A stretch of DNA of 61,304 bases from Actinomycetes bacterium (lineage in GTDB: Bacteria > Actinomycetota > Coriobacteriia > Anaerosomatales > Anaerosomataceae), in contig JAJFTR010000077.1 in assembly GCA_021372825.1 (NCBI GenBank), positions 1 through 61,304 on the forward strand, written 5' to 3'. The stretch's first letter is position 1. Every line of letters starts with the position of its first letter. The position numbers were made by a program, and so were the translations under genes. The notes under the pieces are model-generated. The model was not told the origin of the DNA. It saw only the letters and a program-made list of their open reading frames with translations, and did not search any database. Shown here in pieces: positions 9,583-19,360 of this stretch.

Positions 9583-11139
9583 CTATGTGTCAGACTCGAG
9601 GCCGTTGATCACCAAGGTCCTACCCGTCCACTCGGCTGGTTGCTCAAGATGCAGCAGATCCAGCACCGTGGGCGCGATGTCGGCCAACAGTCCATCGTCC
9701 CTCACACCGCGAACACTATCCGCCACGACGATGCACGGCACCTTGTTGCTCGTGTGAGCGGTGAAGGGTTTGCCCGCCTCGTCCAGCATCTTCTCTGCGT
9801 TGCCATGATCGGCGGTCACGATCACGCTGCCCCCGGCCGCGTACATGGCGCTCACGACCTGCCCGACTCCGTCATCGACCGCCTCAACTGCCCGGATCGC
9901 CGCGCTGAGCACTCCCGTGTGGCCGACCATGTCACAGTTCGCGTAGTTGACCACGTAGAAGTCCGCTCGTGCGGAACGGATCGCCTCGACGAGCCGGCCA
10001 GTCACCTCAGGAGCGCTCATCTCGGGCTTGAGGTCGTAGGTCGCGACCTTGGGGCTCGGCACCAGGATACGCTCCTCCCCCTCTTTCGGGACTTCGACTC
10101 CACCGTTCAAGAAGAACGTCACGTGAGCGTACTTCTCGGTCTCTGCTATGTGCAGCTGCCGCAGTCCCGCGGATGCGATCACGTCGGCGAGGACGCAGCA
10201 TGGAAGATCCTTGGGAAAAGCAACCGGCGCCGGGATCGTGGGATCGTACTCGGTCAGACACACGAAGTCGATGTCCGGCACGACGTCGCGCGTGAAGCCA
10301 TCGAACTCATCATCGACAAACGCACGGGTGATCTCCCTGGCGCGGTCCGGGCGGAAGTTGAAGAAGATGACCGAGTCACCATCGCGCACGGTTCCCGCGC
10401 GGGCGCCACCCCGCCTGATGATGGTCGGCTCGATGAACTCGTCCGTGATTCCCGCCGCATATGAAGCCTCGACCGCCGACACCGCTGAATCCGCAGTGGC
10501 GCCCTCCCCGAGCACCATCGCGCGCCATGCCCTGCTCACGCGCTCCCAACGCTTGTCGCGATCCATCGCGTAGTATCGGCCCATGACTGATGCGATAGAT
10601 CCTGTATCCAGCCTAGCCAGGACTTCTTCCAACATGCGAACGTATCCCGCACCGCTCGTGGGAGGGACATCGCGGCCATCCATGAAGCAATGCACGAACA
10701 CATCGTGCGCGCCGCGTTCCACCGCCATCCGCAGCAACGCATACAGGTGCTCTTGATGGCTGTGGACACCTCCGTCGGACAGGAGGCCCATGAAGTGGAC
10801 GGCGCCACCCCGTGAGATGGCCGCGTCCATAGCCTCACGAAGGACTTGGTTCTCGAAGATGCTCCCGTCTTCGATGGCGCGGTTGATACGGGTGAGCTCC
10901 TGGTAGACCACTCGACCGGCGCCGATGTTTAGGTGCCCGACCTCCGAATTCCCCATTTGCCCTGGCGGGAGACCGACCGCAAGACCTGAGCACTCCACCG
11001 GCGCCCAAGGGTATTCGGCGAACAGCGCATCGAGGTGAGGCGTCCGGGCACGCCAGATGGCGTTGCCTTGACCAGCATCAGCAAGCCCGTATCCATCCAT
11101 GATCACGAGTGCGACAGGCGCGTGCGCCTCGATCTTCAC
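9583..11139 (-). CDS. gpmI: 2,3-bisphosphoglycerate-independent phosphoglycerate mutase
   Basis: Interconverts 3- and 2-phosphoglycerate using two Mn ions. The 518-residue length is typical. The metal site LVIMDGYGLAD is at the N-terminus, the catalytic serine is Ser65 in GNSEVGHLNIGAGR, and VTADHGNAEKM supplies C-terminal metal ligands. The GTG start overlaps the stop of tpiA by 4 nt (GTGA). It belongs to the lower-glycolysis operon. Confidence 0.96.
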   Translation of the reverse strand: MKIEAHAPVALVIMDGYGLADAGQGNAIWRARTPHLDALFAEYPWAPVECSGLAVGLPPGQMGNSEVGHLNIGAGRVVYQELTRINRAIEDGSIFENQVLREAMDAAISRGGAVHFMGLLSDGGVHSHQEHLYALLRMAVERGAHDVFVHCFMDGRDVPPTSGAGYVRMLEEVLARLDTGSIASVMGRYYAMDRDKRWERVSRAWRAMVLGEGATADSAVSAVEASYAAGITDEFIEPTIIRRGGARAGTVRDGDSVIFFNFRPDRAREITRAFVDDEFDGFTRDVVPDIDFVCLTEYDPTIPAPVAFPKDLPCCVLADVIASAGLRQLHIAETEKYAHVTFFLNGGVEVPKEGEERILVPSPKVATYDLKPEMSAPEVTGRLVEAIRSARADFYVVNYANCDMVGHTGVLSAAIRAVEAVDDGVGQVVSAMYAAGGSVIVTADHGNAEKMLDEAGKPFTAHTSNKVPCIVVADSVRGVRDDGLLADIAPTVLDLLHLEQPAEWTGRTLVINGLESDT

Positions 11140-11903
11140 AGCGCCGCCCGGACGATGTCGGCGAACGATTTCGCGTCAAGTGATGCTCCGCCGACCAGAG
11201 CTCCGTCGATGTCAGGTTCGCCGAAGAACATCTTGGCGTTCTCGGGTTTCACCGACCCACCGTACAGTACCCGCATCTGCATCGCAGCAGGTGGGCCATA
11301 CATCGCTCCGATCGTCGCCCGGATCGCGCGTGCCACGTCGTTCGCCGACTCAGGCGTCGGCGTCCTTCCCGTGCCGATAGCCCAGATCGGTTCGTAGGCG
11401 ACCACGAGGCGTCCTGCTTGCTCGGCATCCAGTCCCGCAACACCAGAGGTGATCTGCGACCTTACAAAAGCATCGGTATTTCCAGCCTCCCGCGTGGCGA
11501 GGGTCTCACCACAGCAAACGATCGGCTGAAGTCCCGCGCGGAATGCAGCGTGGACCTTCTTGTTGACCGTCTCGTCCGTCTCGCCGAAGTGCTCCCGCCG
11601 CTCGGAGTGGCCGATGATCACATGGGTACAACGAAGCTCAGTGAGCATACGAGGCGAGATCGCGCCCGTGAACGGACCCTCCTGCTCCCAGAAGACATCC
11701 TGCGCACCCAGACCCATCGTGAGGTGGTCGAGCTCGATAACGGTCGACACGGCCTTGATCCCGGTGAATGGCGGGCACACGACGACCTCGACCCCGGAGA
11801 GTGAGTCGTCGAGCTCCTCGGCTATGTCCTGGACCAGCACTGCGCCCTCGCCAGACGTGGTGTACATCTTCCAGTTGCCTGCGACCAACATACGCCGGTC
11901 CAT
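11136..11903 (-). CDS. tpiA: Triosephosphate isomerase
   Basis: A 255-residue cytoplasmic TIM barrel interconverting DHAP and glyceraldehyde 3-phosphate. Catalytic residues are visible: Lys12 in GNWKMY, His in VIIGHSERR and Glu in VAYEPIWAIGTG; the phosphate loop YGGSVKPEN is present. AAAGGGG upstream of the ATG supports the start. It is placed between pgk and gpmI. Confidence 0.97.
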   Translation of the reverse strand: MDRRMLVAGNWKMYTTSGEGAVLVQDIAEELDDSLSGVEVVVCPPFTGIKAVSTVIELDHLTMGLGAQDVFWEQEGPFTGAISPRMLTELRCTHVIIGHSERREHFGETDETVNKKVHAAFRAGLQPIVCCGETLATREAGNTDAFVRSQITSGVAGLDAEQAGRLVVAYEPIWAIGTGRTPTPESANDVARAIRATIGAMYGPPAAMQMRVLYGGSVKPENAKMFFGEPDIDGALVGGASLDAKSFADIVRAAL

Positions 11904-11930
11904 GCGTACCCCTTTCCGATGTGGGCCTTC

Positions 11931-13124
11931 TTAGGCGTCCTTGTCAGCCAGTGCCTCGACGCCGGGGAGCGGTGACCCCTCGAGAAGCTTCATGGAAGCG
12001 CCGCCCCCTGTGGAGACGAAGGTCACCCGCTCCTCCAGATCGAACTTCTTGAGAGCGGCGACAGAGTCGCCTCCTCCTACCACGGAGACGGCACGGTTGT
12101 TCCGCGCCACGGCCATCGCGACCTCCCTGGTGCCGTTCTCGAACGGAGTCAACTCGAAGACACCCATCGGACCGTTCCAGAATATCGTGCGTGCGCTTGC
12201 GATGACCCCTTTGAAGAGTTCGGCAGATGTGGGCCCGATGTCCAGACCCATCATGTCCGCGGGGATCTCCTCCCGACCCACGATCATCGTCTCAGCGTCC
12301 TCCACGCACTGCTCGGCCACTACGAAGTCCACAGGCAGCACAAGCTCCACTCCCCGCTCGGCCGCCTTATCGAGCATGCTCTTCGCCCGCTCTATCCACT
12401 CCGCCTCGACAAGAGAACGCCCGACGGCAACCCCTTTGGCGACGAGGAACGTGAAGCACATGCCGCCGCCGATCAGAAGCGCGTCCACGCAGTCGAGCAG
12501 ACGATCGATGACACCGATCTTGTCCGAGACCTTCGAGCCGCCGAGTATCGCCACGAATGGCCGCTCCGGGTTCGTGAGCATCGAGGTCAGCGTCTCCACC
12601 TCCCGGGCGAGCAGCAGCCCTGCGACTGCCGGCAGATGGGCAGCCACGCCCGCAGTCGAGGCGTGAGCGCGGTGTGCGGCTCCGAAGGCGTCGTTCACGT
12701 ACATGTCCGCGAGACTTGCCAGCTCGCGAGCGAACACGGGATCGTTGGCTTCCTCTCCTGGATGGAATCGCACGTTTTCGAGCATCACGATCTCGCCATC
12801 GACCATGCGGCCCACTGCTTCGTGCGCTTCATCCCCCACGATGTCGTCAACGAAGACGACGTTGCGACCCAGAAGTCGCTGCAGCACACGCCGCACCGGA
12901 CGCAGACTGTAGCGTGGGTCGGGCGCGCCCTTGGGACGACCGAGGTGGCTCACCACGATCACTCGGGCTCCGTGGTCCACGAGGTAGCGTAGTGTGGGGA
13001 GCGCGGCTCTCACACGCGTATCGTCAGTGACCGAGCCTTCCGCGAGCGGAACATTGAAATCAACACGCACAAGGACACGTTTCCCCCGCACGTCGATGTC
13101 CTTGACCGTCTTCTTCGTGAACAT
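11931..13124 (-). CDS. pgk: Phosphoglycerate kinase
   Basis: A 397-residue enzyme for the ATP-forming step from 1,3-bisphosphoglycerate. Recognisable segments are RVLVRVDFNVPL at the N-terminus, SHLGRPKG, the hinge region and the C-terminal nucleotide site SVVGGGDSVAALKKF and FVSTGGGASMKLLEG. AGGAGGG lies immediately before the ATG. It is separated from gap by 69 nt containing a strong hairpin. Confidence 0.97.
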   Translation of the reverse strand: MFTKKTVKDIDVRGKRVLVRVDFNVPLAEGSVTDDTRVRAALPTLRYLVDHGARVIVVSHLGRPKGAPDPRYSLRPVRRVLQRLLGRNVVFVDDIVGDEAHEAVGRMVDGEIVMLENVRFHPGEEANDPVFARELASLADMYVNDAFGAAHRAHASTAGVAAHLPAVAGLLLAREVETLTSMLTNPERPFVAILGGSKVSDKIGVIDRLLDCVDALLIGGGMCFTFLVAKGVAVGRSLVEAEWIERAKSMLDKAAERGVELVLPVDFVVAEQCVEDAETMIVGREEIPADMMGLDIGPTSAELFKGVIASARTIFWNGPMGVFELTPFENGTREVAMAVARNNRAVSVVGGGDSVAALKKFDLEERVTFVSTGGGASMKLLEGSPLPGVEALADKDA

Positions 13125-13150
13125 CTTCCCTCCTGATCGGCCTTCTCAAA

Positions 13151-13180
13151 GACGAGCGGGCACCGTGGCGCCCGCTCGTC
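13151..13180 (-). terminator. Strong hairpin between gap and pgk
   Basis: An 11-bp perfect stem GACGAGCGGGC/GCCCGCTCGTC with an 8-nt loop is followed on the minus strand by only TTT. It may act as a partial terminator or a stabilising/processing element that sets gap mRNA above pgk mRNA. Confidence 0.5.
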
Positions 13181-13193
13181 GCACGCATTGGGT

Positions 13194-14231
<1,038 letters not shown>

Positions 14232-14297
14232 TCATGCCCTCAACGGGCCCCGTGAGCCATACTACCCGAACCGCACGCAAACGCCACCACGTCGACT

Positions 14298-15221
14298 CTA
14301 GCGACCCGCCATCTCTTCCAGGCGGCGGATTCGATGGTAGACAGCCGACTTCGAAAGCGGCGGGTCGGCGAGTTCGCCGAGCTCACGCAAGCTCGCGTCG
14401 GGGTTCTCGAGCCGCAACTCCGCGAGTTCGCGCAAAGCGGGCGGCAACGACTCTAGCCCGCGTGTCTCGGCTAGATGGCGTATCGCCTCGATCTGCTCGA
14501 CTGCCGCGTCTGCACTCTTCTGCACGTTGGCGGTCTCGGCGTTCACAAGACGGTTCACGTCGTTGCGCATCCCCTTGATGATGCGTACATCCTCTGTGCG
14601 CAAGAGCGCCTGGTGGGCTCCCGCCAGAGCAAGGAACGTGACTATCGGCTCGGCCCCTTTGAGGTACACCGCATACGTCCCCCGGCGCTGAGTGACCTTC
14701 GCCGACATACCGAACCGCCCCATGAGCACCGTGAGATCCTCGGCAACCTGCTCGTCGTCAGCGGTGAGCTCGAAGTGGAAGTCGCCGTGCGGATCGGCAA
14801 CGAATCCTCCTCCGAGAAACGCTCCCCTCAAGTAGGCGACAGCACAGCAGTCGCGCTTGACCAGCCACGCTGGGATCCCGTGTACCGGACTATGATCGGA
14901 ATCCAGGATGCCAAGGTCGACCAGCGCGTCACTGAGTCTTGGCTGACTCGGCACCGTGATGAGGTAGTTGTTCGACTTATGCAACACCGAACGCCTGACC
15001 GTGAGCTCGGTCGACAGATCGTACCCGCTGTGCAGGAGCTTGATGACCTTGCGCGCCACAGGCGCCGTTTCGGTGGCCACTTCAAGGCGCAGACGCTCGT
15101 TGGGCGTATAGTGCAGCGTCCCCTCGACGCGCACGAGTGCGGAGAGCTCAGCGCGCGGGCAACACCGGCGCCGCGTCTCCACACGAGAAAGCTCGTCTTT
15201 GACCTCCGCGGTGAAAGACAC
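14298..15221 (-). CDS. whiA: Sporulation/division transcription regulator WhiA homologue
   Basis: The 307-residue DNA-binding protein has the divided homing-endonuclease-like fold (YLRGAFLGGGFVADP) and a C-terminal helix-turn-helix (LADPPLSKSAVYHRIRRLEEMA). It begins VSFTAEVKDELSR, the conserved WhiA N-terminus. The GTG at 15221 overlaps the stop codon of yvcK (TAGTG), with AGGGAG just upstream, so the genes are coupled. The rapZ-yvcK-whiA order is a hallmark of Gram-positive genomes. Confidence 0.94.
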   Translation of the reverse strand: MSFTAEVKDELSRVETRRRCCPRAELSALVRVEGTLHYTPNERLRLEVATETAPVARKVIKLLHSGYDLSTELTVRRSVLHKSNNYLITVPSQPRLSDALVDLGILDSDHSPVHGIPAWLVKRDCCAVAYLRGAFLGGGFVADPHGDFHFELTADDEQVAEDLTVLMGRFGMSAKVTQRRGTYAVYLKGAEPIVTFLALAGAHQALLRTEDVRIIKGMRNDVNRLVNAETANVQKSADAAVEQIEAIRHLAETRGLESLPPALRELAELRLENPDASLRELGELADPPLSKSAVYHRIRRLEEMAGR

Positions 15222-16153
15222 TACTCGATCTCCCTCAAGACCGCACACAAGCGCCGGGGATCGTGATGCATCGGGTTCGCGGTGTCCACCACATCGGCTG
15301 CGACCACATGAGCACCGAGACCCGCGATCCTCTCCCGGACATCGGCACCCGCGTCCACAGCGGGAGCGTCCTTGGGCAACGGAGCGGCGTCGGTGTCATG
15401 TACGACCACCACATCGATGCGCTTCAGACCATGGTCGTAGAGCGCCCTCACGTGGTCGAAAGCGTTCATGCCGGTCGTCTCACCGCGCTGATCGGCGACG
15501 TTGCACACATAGACCACACGACCTGGGCACGCACACAGCGCTTCGCGCATGCCCTCGACGAGTAGGTTGGGTATCACGCTCGTGTACAGGCTCCCCGGCC
15601 CGATGACCACAAGGTCCGCAGACAGAACCGCTTCAAGAGCCGGCGGATAGGCTGGCGGTGACGATGGCTGCATGAGCACACGGTGCACAGGAGCGGCGCT
15701 GCTCGCCACGTTCACCTGCCCTGTCACGACACCACCCTCCACGTCCTCCGCGGAAAGGACGACATCCGAAAGAGTCGAAGGCAAGACGCGCCCTTGAGCC
15801 CCGAGTAGCTCAGCTGCTGTCTCGATGGCATGAGCGAAATCGCCTTTCATGTCTGCGAGGGCAGCGATGATGAGGTTGCCGAGCGCATGCCCCTGAAGTC
15901 CGGTGCCCGAGCGGAAGCGGTATTGGAACACCCGCGCCAGCTCACTGTCAGGGGCTGCCAATGCGACCAGACAGTTCCGGATGTCACCAGGCGGCAAGAT
16001 GCCCAGCTCGCGGCGGAGAAGCCCCGAGGAACCTCCATCGTCGGCAACGGTCACGAGCGCGGTCACATCAAGGCCAGAGGCCCGAAGACATCCAAGGACG
16101 AGTGGCAGGCCGGTGCCACCTCCGATGGCCACTGCTCGCATGCACTCGCTCAC
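15221..16153 (-). CDS. yvcK: YvcK/GlmR family (CofD-like) protein
   Basis: A 310-residue Rossmann-like protein starting with AVAIGGGTGLPLVLGCLR, the family nucleotide-sugar binding loop. In other bacteria it is needed for envelope precursor control on gluconeogenic carbon sources and binds UDP-GlcNAc. GPGSLYTSVIPNLL is a further family motif. The GTG start overlaps the rapZ stop by 4 nt; ATG at 16141 is an alternative. Confidence 0.92.
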   Translation of the reverse strand: MSECMRAVAIGGGTGLPLVLGCLRASGLDVTALVTVADDGGSSGLLRRELGILPPGDIRNCLVALAAPDSELARVFQYRFRSGTGLQGHALGNLIIAALADMKGDFAHAIETAAELLGAQGRVLPSTLSDVVLSAEDVEGGVVTGQVNVASSAAPVHRVLMQPSSPPAYPPALEAVLSADLVVIGPGSLYTSVIPNLLVEGMREALCACPGRVVYVCNVADQRGETTGMNAFDHVRALYDHGLKRIDVVVVHDTDAAPLPKDAPAVDAGADVRERIAGLGAHVVAADVVDTANPMHHDPRRLCAVLREIE

Positions 16154-17091
16154 TCGCGTCCCTTGTCCTTGCCGATGTCGCGATGCGTGACGTTGACCGC
16201 GTAGTCATGCCGCCGCAGATGCTCCGCTGTCTGCTCGGCGAGCACAACGCTCCGATGCATCCCCCCGGTGCATCCCATAGCGATATGCAAGTGCGTCTTG
16301 CCCTCAGTCAAGTACTCCGGCAACAGCAGGTCGAGTAGGTCGAACCACCGCGTGAGGAACTCCTCGGTCTGTACCTGTTCCAGGACGAAAGTCCGCACGG
16401 GCCGCTCCAGGCCCGACCGGGCACGCAACCGCGGCACGTAGTACGGGTTGGGCAAAAAGCGCACGTCCATCACGATGTCGGCGTCCACCGGAAGCCCGTA
16501 CTTGAACCCGAACGATGACACGGTGACGGTGAGCGTCCGCTCAGGGGCAGAAACCGAGAACCGCTCGCGGATGACCGCTCGGAGCTCGGCGGGGCGCAGG
16601 TTGCTGGTGTCAATCGTCACGTCGGCCCGGTCCTCGAAGGGGCGAAGCAACTCTCGCTCGGTCCGAATGCCCTGCACGAGCGATCGTTCGTCCGCAAGCG
16701 GATGCCTGCGTCGTGTCTCCTTGAATCGCTGCACGAGCGTGCGGTCGTCGGCTGTGAGGAAGACCAGCTGGTAGGGATGCCCCTCCTCACTCAGCGCATC
16801 GAGTGCCTGAGAGAGCTCCGAGAAGAAGGAGCCTCCCCTGACATCGCATACCACCGCCACACGGTGGACGCGGCTGCCCGGCAATGCTGTAAGCGCGACA
16901 AGTTGTCCGATGAACGCCGGGGGCAGATTGTCGATGCAGAAGTACCCGAGGTCCTCGAAGGTATGCATCGCCTCGGAGCGCCCGGCCCCTGACATCCCAG
17001 TGATGATGATGATCTCGCGTTCAGCGCTGCTCGCATCAGGCTCTGGAGGTGAGGCGTGCGTGGCGGTGTCGCGCTCGTCAGCTGTTGCCAT
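16150..17091 (-). CDS. rapZ: RapZ/YvcJ-type P-loop nucleotide-binding protein
   Basis: The 313-residue protein carries a P-loop GMSGAGRS (Arg in place of the usual Lys) and EDLGYFCIDNLPP, plus the C-terminal motif GCTGGMHRSVVLAE. The family includes the RNase adapter RapZ of Gram-negative bacteria and YvcJ of Bacillus. ATG at 17091 is chosen; a TTG at 17112 is possible. It overlaps the end of the small membrane-protein gene by 14 nt, so the operon continues from upstream. Confidence 0.9.
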   Translation of the reverse strand: MATADERDTATHASPPEPDASSAEREIIIITGMSGAGRSEAMHTFEDLGYFCIDNLPPAFIGQLVALTALPGSRVHRVAVVCDVRGGSFFSELSQALDALSEEGHPYQLVFLTADDRTLVQRFKETRRRHPLADERSLVQGIRTERELLRPFEDRADVTIDTSNLRPAELRAVIRERFSVSAPERTLTVTVSSFGFKYGLPVDADIVMDVRFLPNPYYVPRLRARSGLERPVRTFVLEQVQTEEFLTRWFDLLDLLLPEYLTEGKTHLHIAMGCTGGMHRSVVLAEQTAEHLRRHDYAVNVTHRDIGKDKGRE

Positions 17092-17434
17092 CTTCGAGCA
17101 TCTTCCCGCCAAGTGCGGTCACAATGGATATGACGATGCTCGCCACCACAGTCTGAAGGAAACCAGTGGTGTGCACGCCCGGCACGATCCATGACACGAT
17201 GTAGAGCATGAGGGCGTTGATTACGAGCCCGAACAGTCCGAGAGTGAGGAATGTGACGGGGATGCTGAGAACACTCACGATCGGCTTGATGGTGGCGTTG
17301 ACAACCGCCAGAACTAGCGCCGCGATCACCGCCGCTGGCCAGAACCGGTCCACCTGAAGAAGCGCACCGCCCGAGAGATACGCGACCCCGAACAGGGCCG
17401 CTGCGGAGATCAGCATACGCAGAACGAATCGCAT
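17078..17434 (-). CDS. Small membrane protein of the phage-holin superfamily IV (YvlD-like)
   Basis: A 118-residue protein with four hydrophobic segments and the family signature VVNATIKPIVSVLSIP followed by TFLTLGLFGLVINALML. It belongs to a widespread integral membrane family whose role is unsettled; despite the name there is no phage context. The start at 17434 is set by AAGGGG seven bases upstream. It lies inside the uvrC-rapZ operon. Confidence 0.8.
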   Translation of the reverse strand: MRFVLRMLISAAALFGVAYLSGGALLQVDRFWPAAVIAALVLAVVNATIKPIVSVLSIPVTFLTLGLFGLVINALMLYIVSWIVPGVHTTGFLQTVVASIVISIVTALGGKMLEDGNS

Positions 17435-17500
17435 CAGTGTTCCCCTTACCTCGTTGTCGTCCTTCGCAACCAGTATACCAGCCACACGATGGGCACACTC

Positions 17501-19360
17501 TCACTCCGAGACCGGCGGGTGGAGCGCCTCATACACGTCCTGGGCGACCTCGTGGGTGACGCCGGGCACTGCTGCGATCTCCTCCACGCGTGCGTCGCGC
17601 AGCTTCCGGATTCCCCCGAAGTGTGCGAGCAAGGCCCGCTTGCGCTTCGGGCCGACACCGGGGACACCGTCGAGGATCGACGCCGTCATCGCCTTCCCGC
17701 GCAGGTTGCGATGATACTCGATCGCGAACCGGTGAGCCTCGTCGCGGATGCGCTTCACCAGGTACAGCGATGGTGAGCCATCGGGAAGGACGACGGGCTC
17801 ATCCCACCCAGGCAGCCACAGCTCCTCCTCGCGCTTGGCAAGTGCCGCGAGCGGGATGTCCGGCAACCCGAGCTCGGCCAGAACTGCGCGTGCCGCGCTC
17901 AGCTGGGGTCTACCACCGTCGATCACAACCAGGTCGGGGCGCTTCGCGAAGCGCGCGTCCCCCGCTCCCTCGCGTAAGAAGCGGCGGCGAAGGACCTCAC
18001 GCAGCATCGCCACGTCGTTGGCCTCATCGGCAGGCGTCCGTACCTTGAAACGCCGATAGGCCGCTTTATCGGCGCGCCCACCACTGAAGACCACCATGGA
18101 GCCGACGGAATGGCGGCCGTGCAATGTGGATATGTCGTAGCACTCGATACGGAGCGGCGGGGCGGGCAGAGCAAGTCCGCTCTCCAGCTCGAGCAGCGCG
18201 CGATTGAGCCGCTCCTCGTCGTAGCGCGTGCGGTTCTTGTAGCGCGCGAGCGCATGACGAGCGTTCGTCGCCGCCAGATCAGCCAGCGCCCGCTTCTCGC
18301 CGCGCTGGGCGACATGCAGCCGCACGCGTCTGCCGCGCAACCCCGAAAGCCACTCCTCAGCCGTCTCAGCCTGCTCGGGCAACACAGGCACGAGGACTTC
18401 CCGCGGCGCGTACGAGGCACTCGCGTAGTAGCGGAGCAGGAAACCCTCGACGAGCTCGGACTCGCTCACATCCAAACCCTTGTCGAGGATGAACTCGTTC
18501 GTGCCGACGATGCGTCCTTCACGCACGTGCAGCATATGCACCGCCGCGATCGTCTCCTCCCGCTCGACGCCGATCACATCCATGTCGAGCGGCCGCTCCG
18601 AGACCACTCTTTGTTTCTCAAGCGATGCGCGCACCGCCTCCAGCGAGTTGCGAAGCCGTGCGGCACGCTCGTAGTCGAGGTCCTCGGCGGCCTCGTGCAT
18701 GGCGCGCTCGAGCTCATCGGCCACCTCACGTTGGCGGCCCTCGAGGAAGGCCGCCACTTCATCGACCCGCGCCTGGTACTGCTCGCGCGTGATCGCGCCC
18801 ACGCAGACGCCCGGCCCCTTCCCGACGTGATAGTCGAAACATGCGGTTTGCGTGGGCTCTCCGCCATGGGCGGTCACACGCTTCCACTCCGAGCACGTCG
18901 CACGGCAGATGGGGTAGACCCGGCGCACCACTTCGATGGTGGCACGGGCCGCCTTGGCGTCCGTGTAGGGGCCGAAGTAACGCGTGCCTGTGCGATGCTT
19001 CTCGCGCGTGTACTTGATGGCAGGGAAGGGGTCGGACAAGGTGAGCGCGATGAACGGGAAGGTCTTGTCATCCTTGAAGTCCACGTTGTATGGGGGGCGG
19101 ATCTCCTTGATGAGGTTCGCTTCAAGGATCAAGCTCTCCGTCTCCGTCGTCGTCGCGACGAAGTCGAACGAGTCGACCTGCTCCATCATGTGCGGGACCA
19201 TCGGCCGCTCATCATGGCCGGCGATGTACTGGCGCATGCGCTTGCGCAAGCTCTTCGCCTTGCCGACGTACAGGACATCGGCGCCGCGCTTCCACAGATA
19301 GACGCCAGGCGCATCAGGGACGTGAGCGAGCTGGTCCACGATGTCGCGGGGATCGCTCAC
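17501..19360 (-). CDS. uvrC: UvrABC nuclease subunit C
   Basis: The 619-residue nuclease makes both incisions around DNA lesions. An N-terminal GIY-YIG domain ([23 protein letters not shown]) is followed by a UVR domain near residues 200-240, an RNase H-like nuclease ([26 protein letters not shown]) and C-terminal helix-hairpin-helix repeats ([16 protein letters not shown]). The GTG start overlaps the uvrA stop by 4 nt, so uvrA and uvrC are co-translated. Confidence 0.97.
   Translation of the reverse strand: MSDPRDIVDQLAHVPDAPGVYLWKRGADVLYVGKAKSLRKRMRQYIAGHDERPMVPHMMEQVDSFDFVATTTETESLILEANLIKEIRPPYNVDFKDDKTFPFIALTLSDPFPAIKYTREKHRTGTRYFGPYTDAKAARATIEVVRRVYPICRATCSEWKRVTAHGGEPTQTACFDYHVGKGPGVCVGAITREQYQARVDEVAAFLEGRQREVADELERAMHEAAEDLDYERAARLRNSLEAVRASLEKQRVVSERPLDMDVIGVEREETIAAVHMLHVREGRIVGTNEFILDKGLDVSESELVEGFLLRYYASASYAPREVLVPVLPEQAETAEEWLSGLRGRRVRLHVAQRGEKRALADLAATNARHALARYKNRTRYDEERLNRALLELESGLALPAPPLRIECYDISTLHGRHSVGSMVVFSGGRADKAAYRRFKVRTPADEANDVAMLREVLRRRFLREGAGDARFAKRPDLVVIDGGRPQLSAARAVLAELGLPDIPLAALAKREEELWLPGWDEPVVLPDGSPSLYLVKRIRDEAHRFAIEYHRNLRGKAMTASILDGVPGVGPKRKRALLAHFGGIRKLRDARVEEIAAVPGVTHEVAQDVYEALHPPVSE

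Noticed and set aside
17078-17434. Prophage origin for the holin-family protein
   Set aside because: No integrase, lysin or structural phage gene is nearby; the family name is historical and the gene is embedded in a conserved housekeeping operon.
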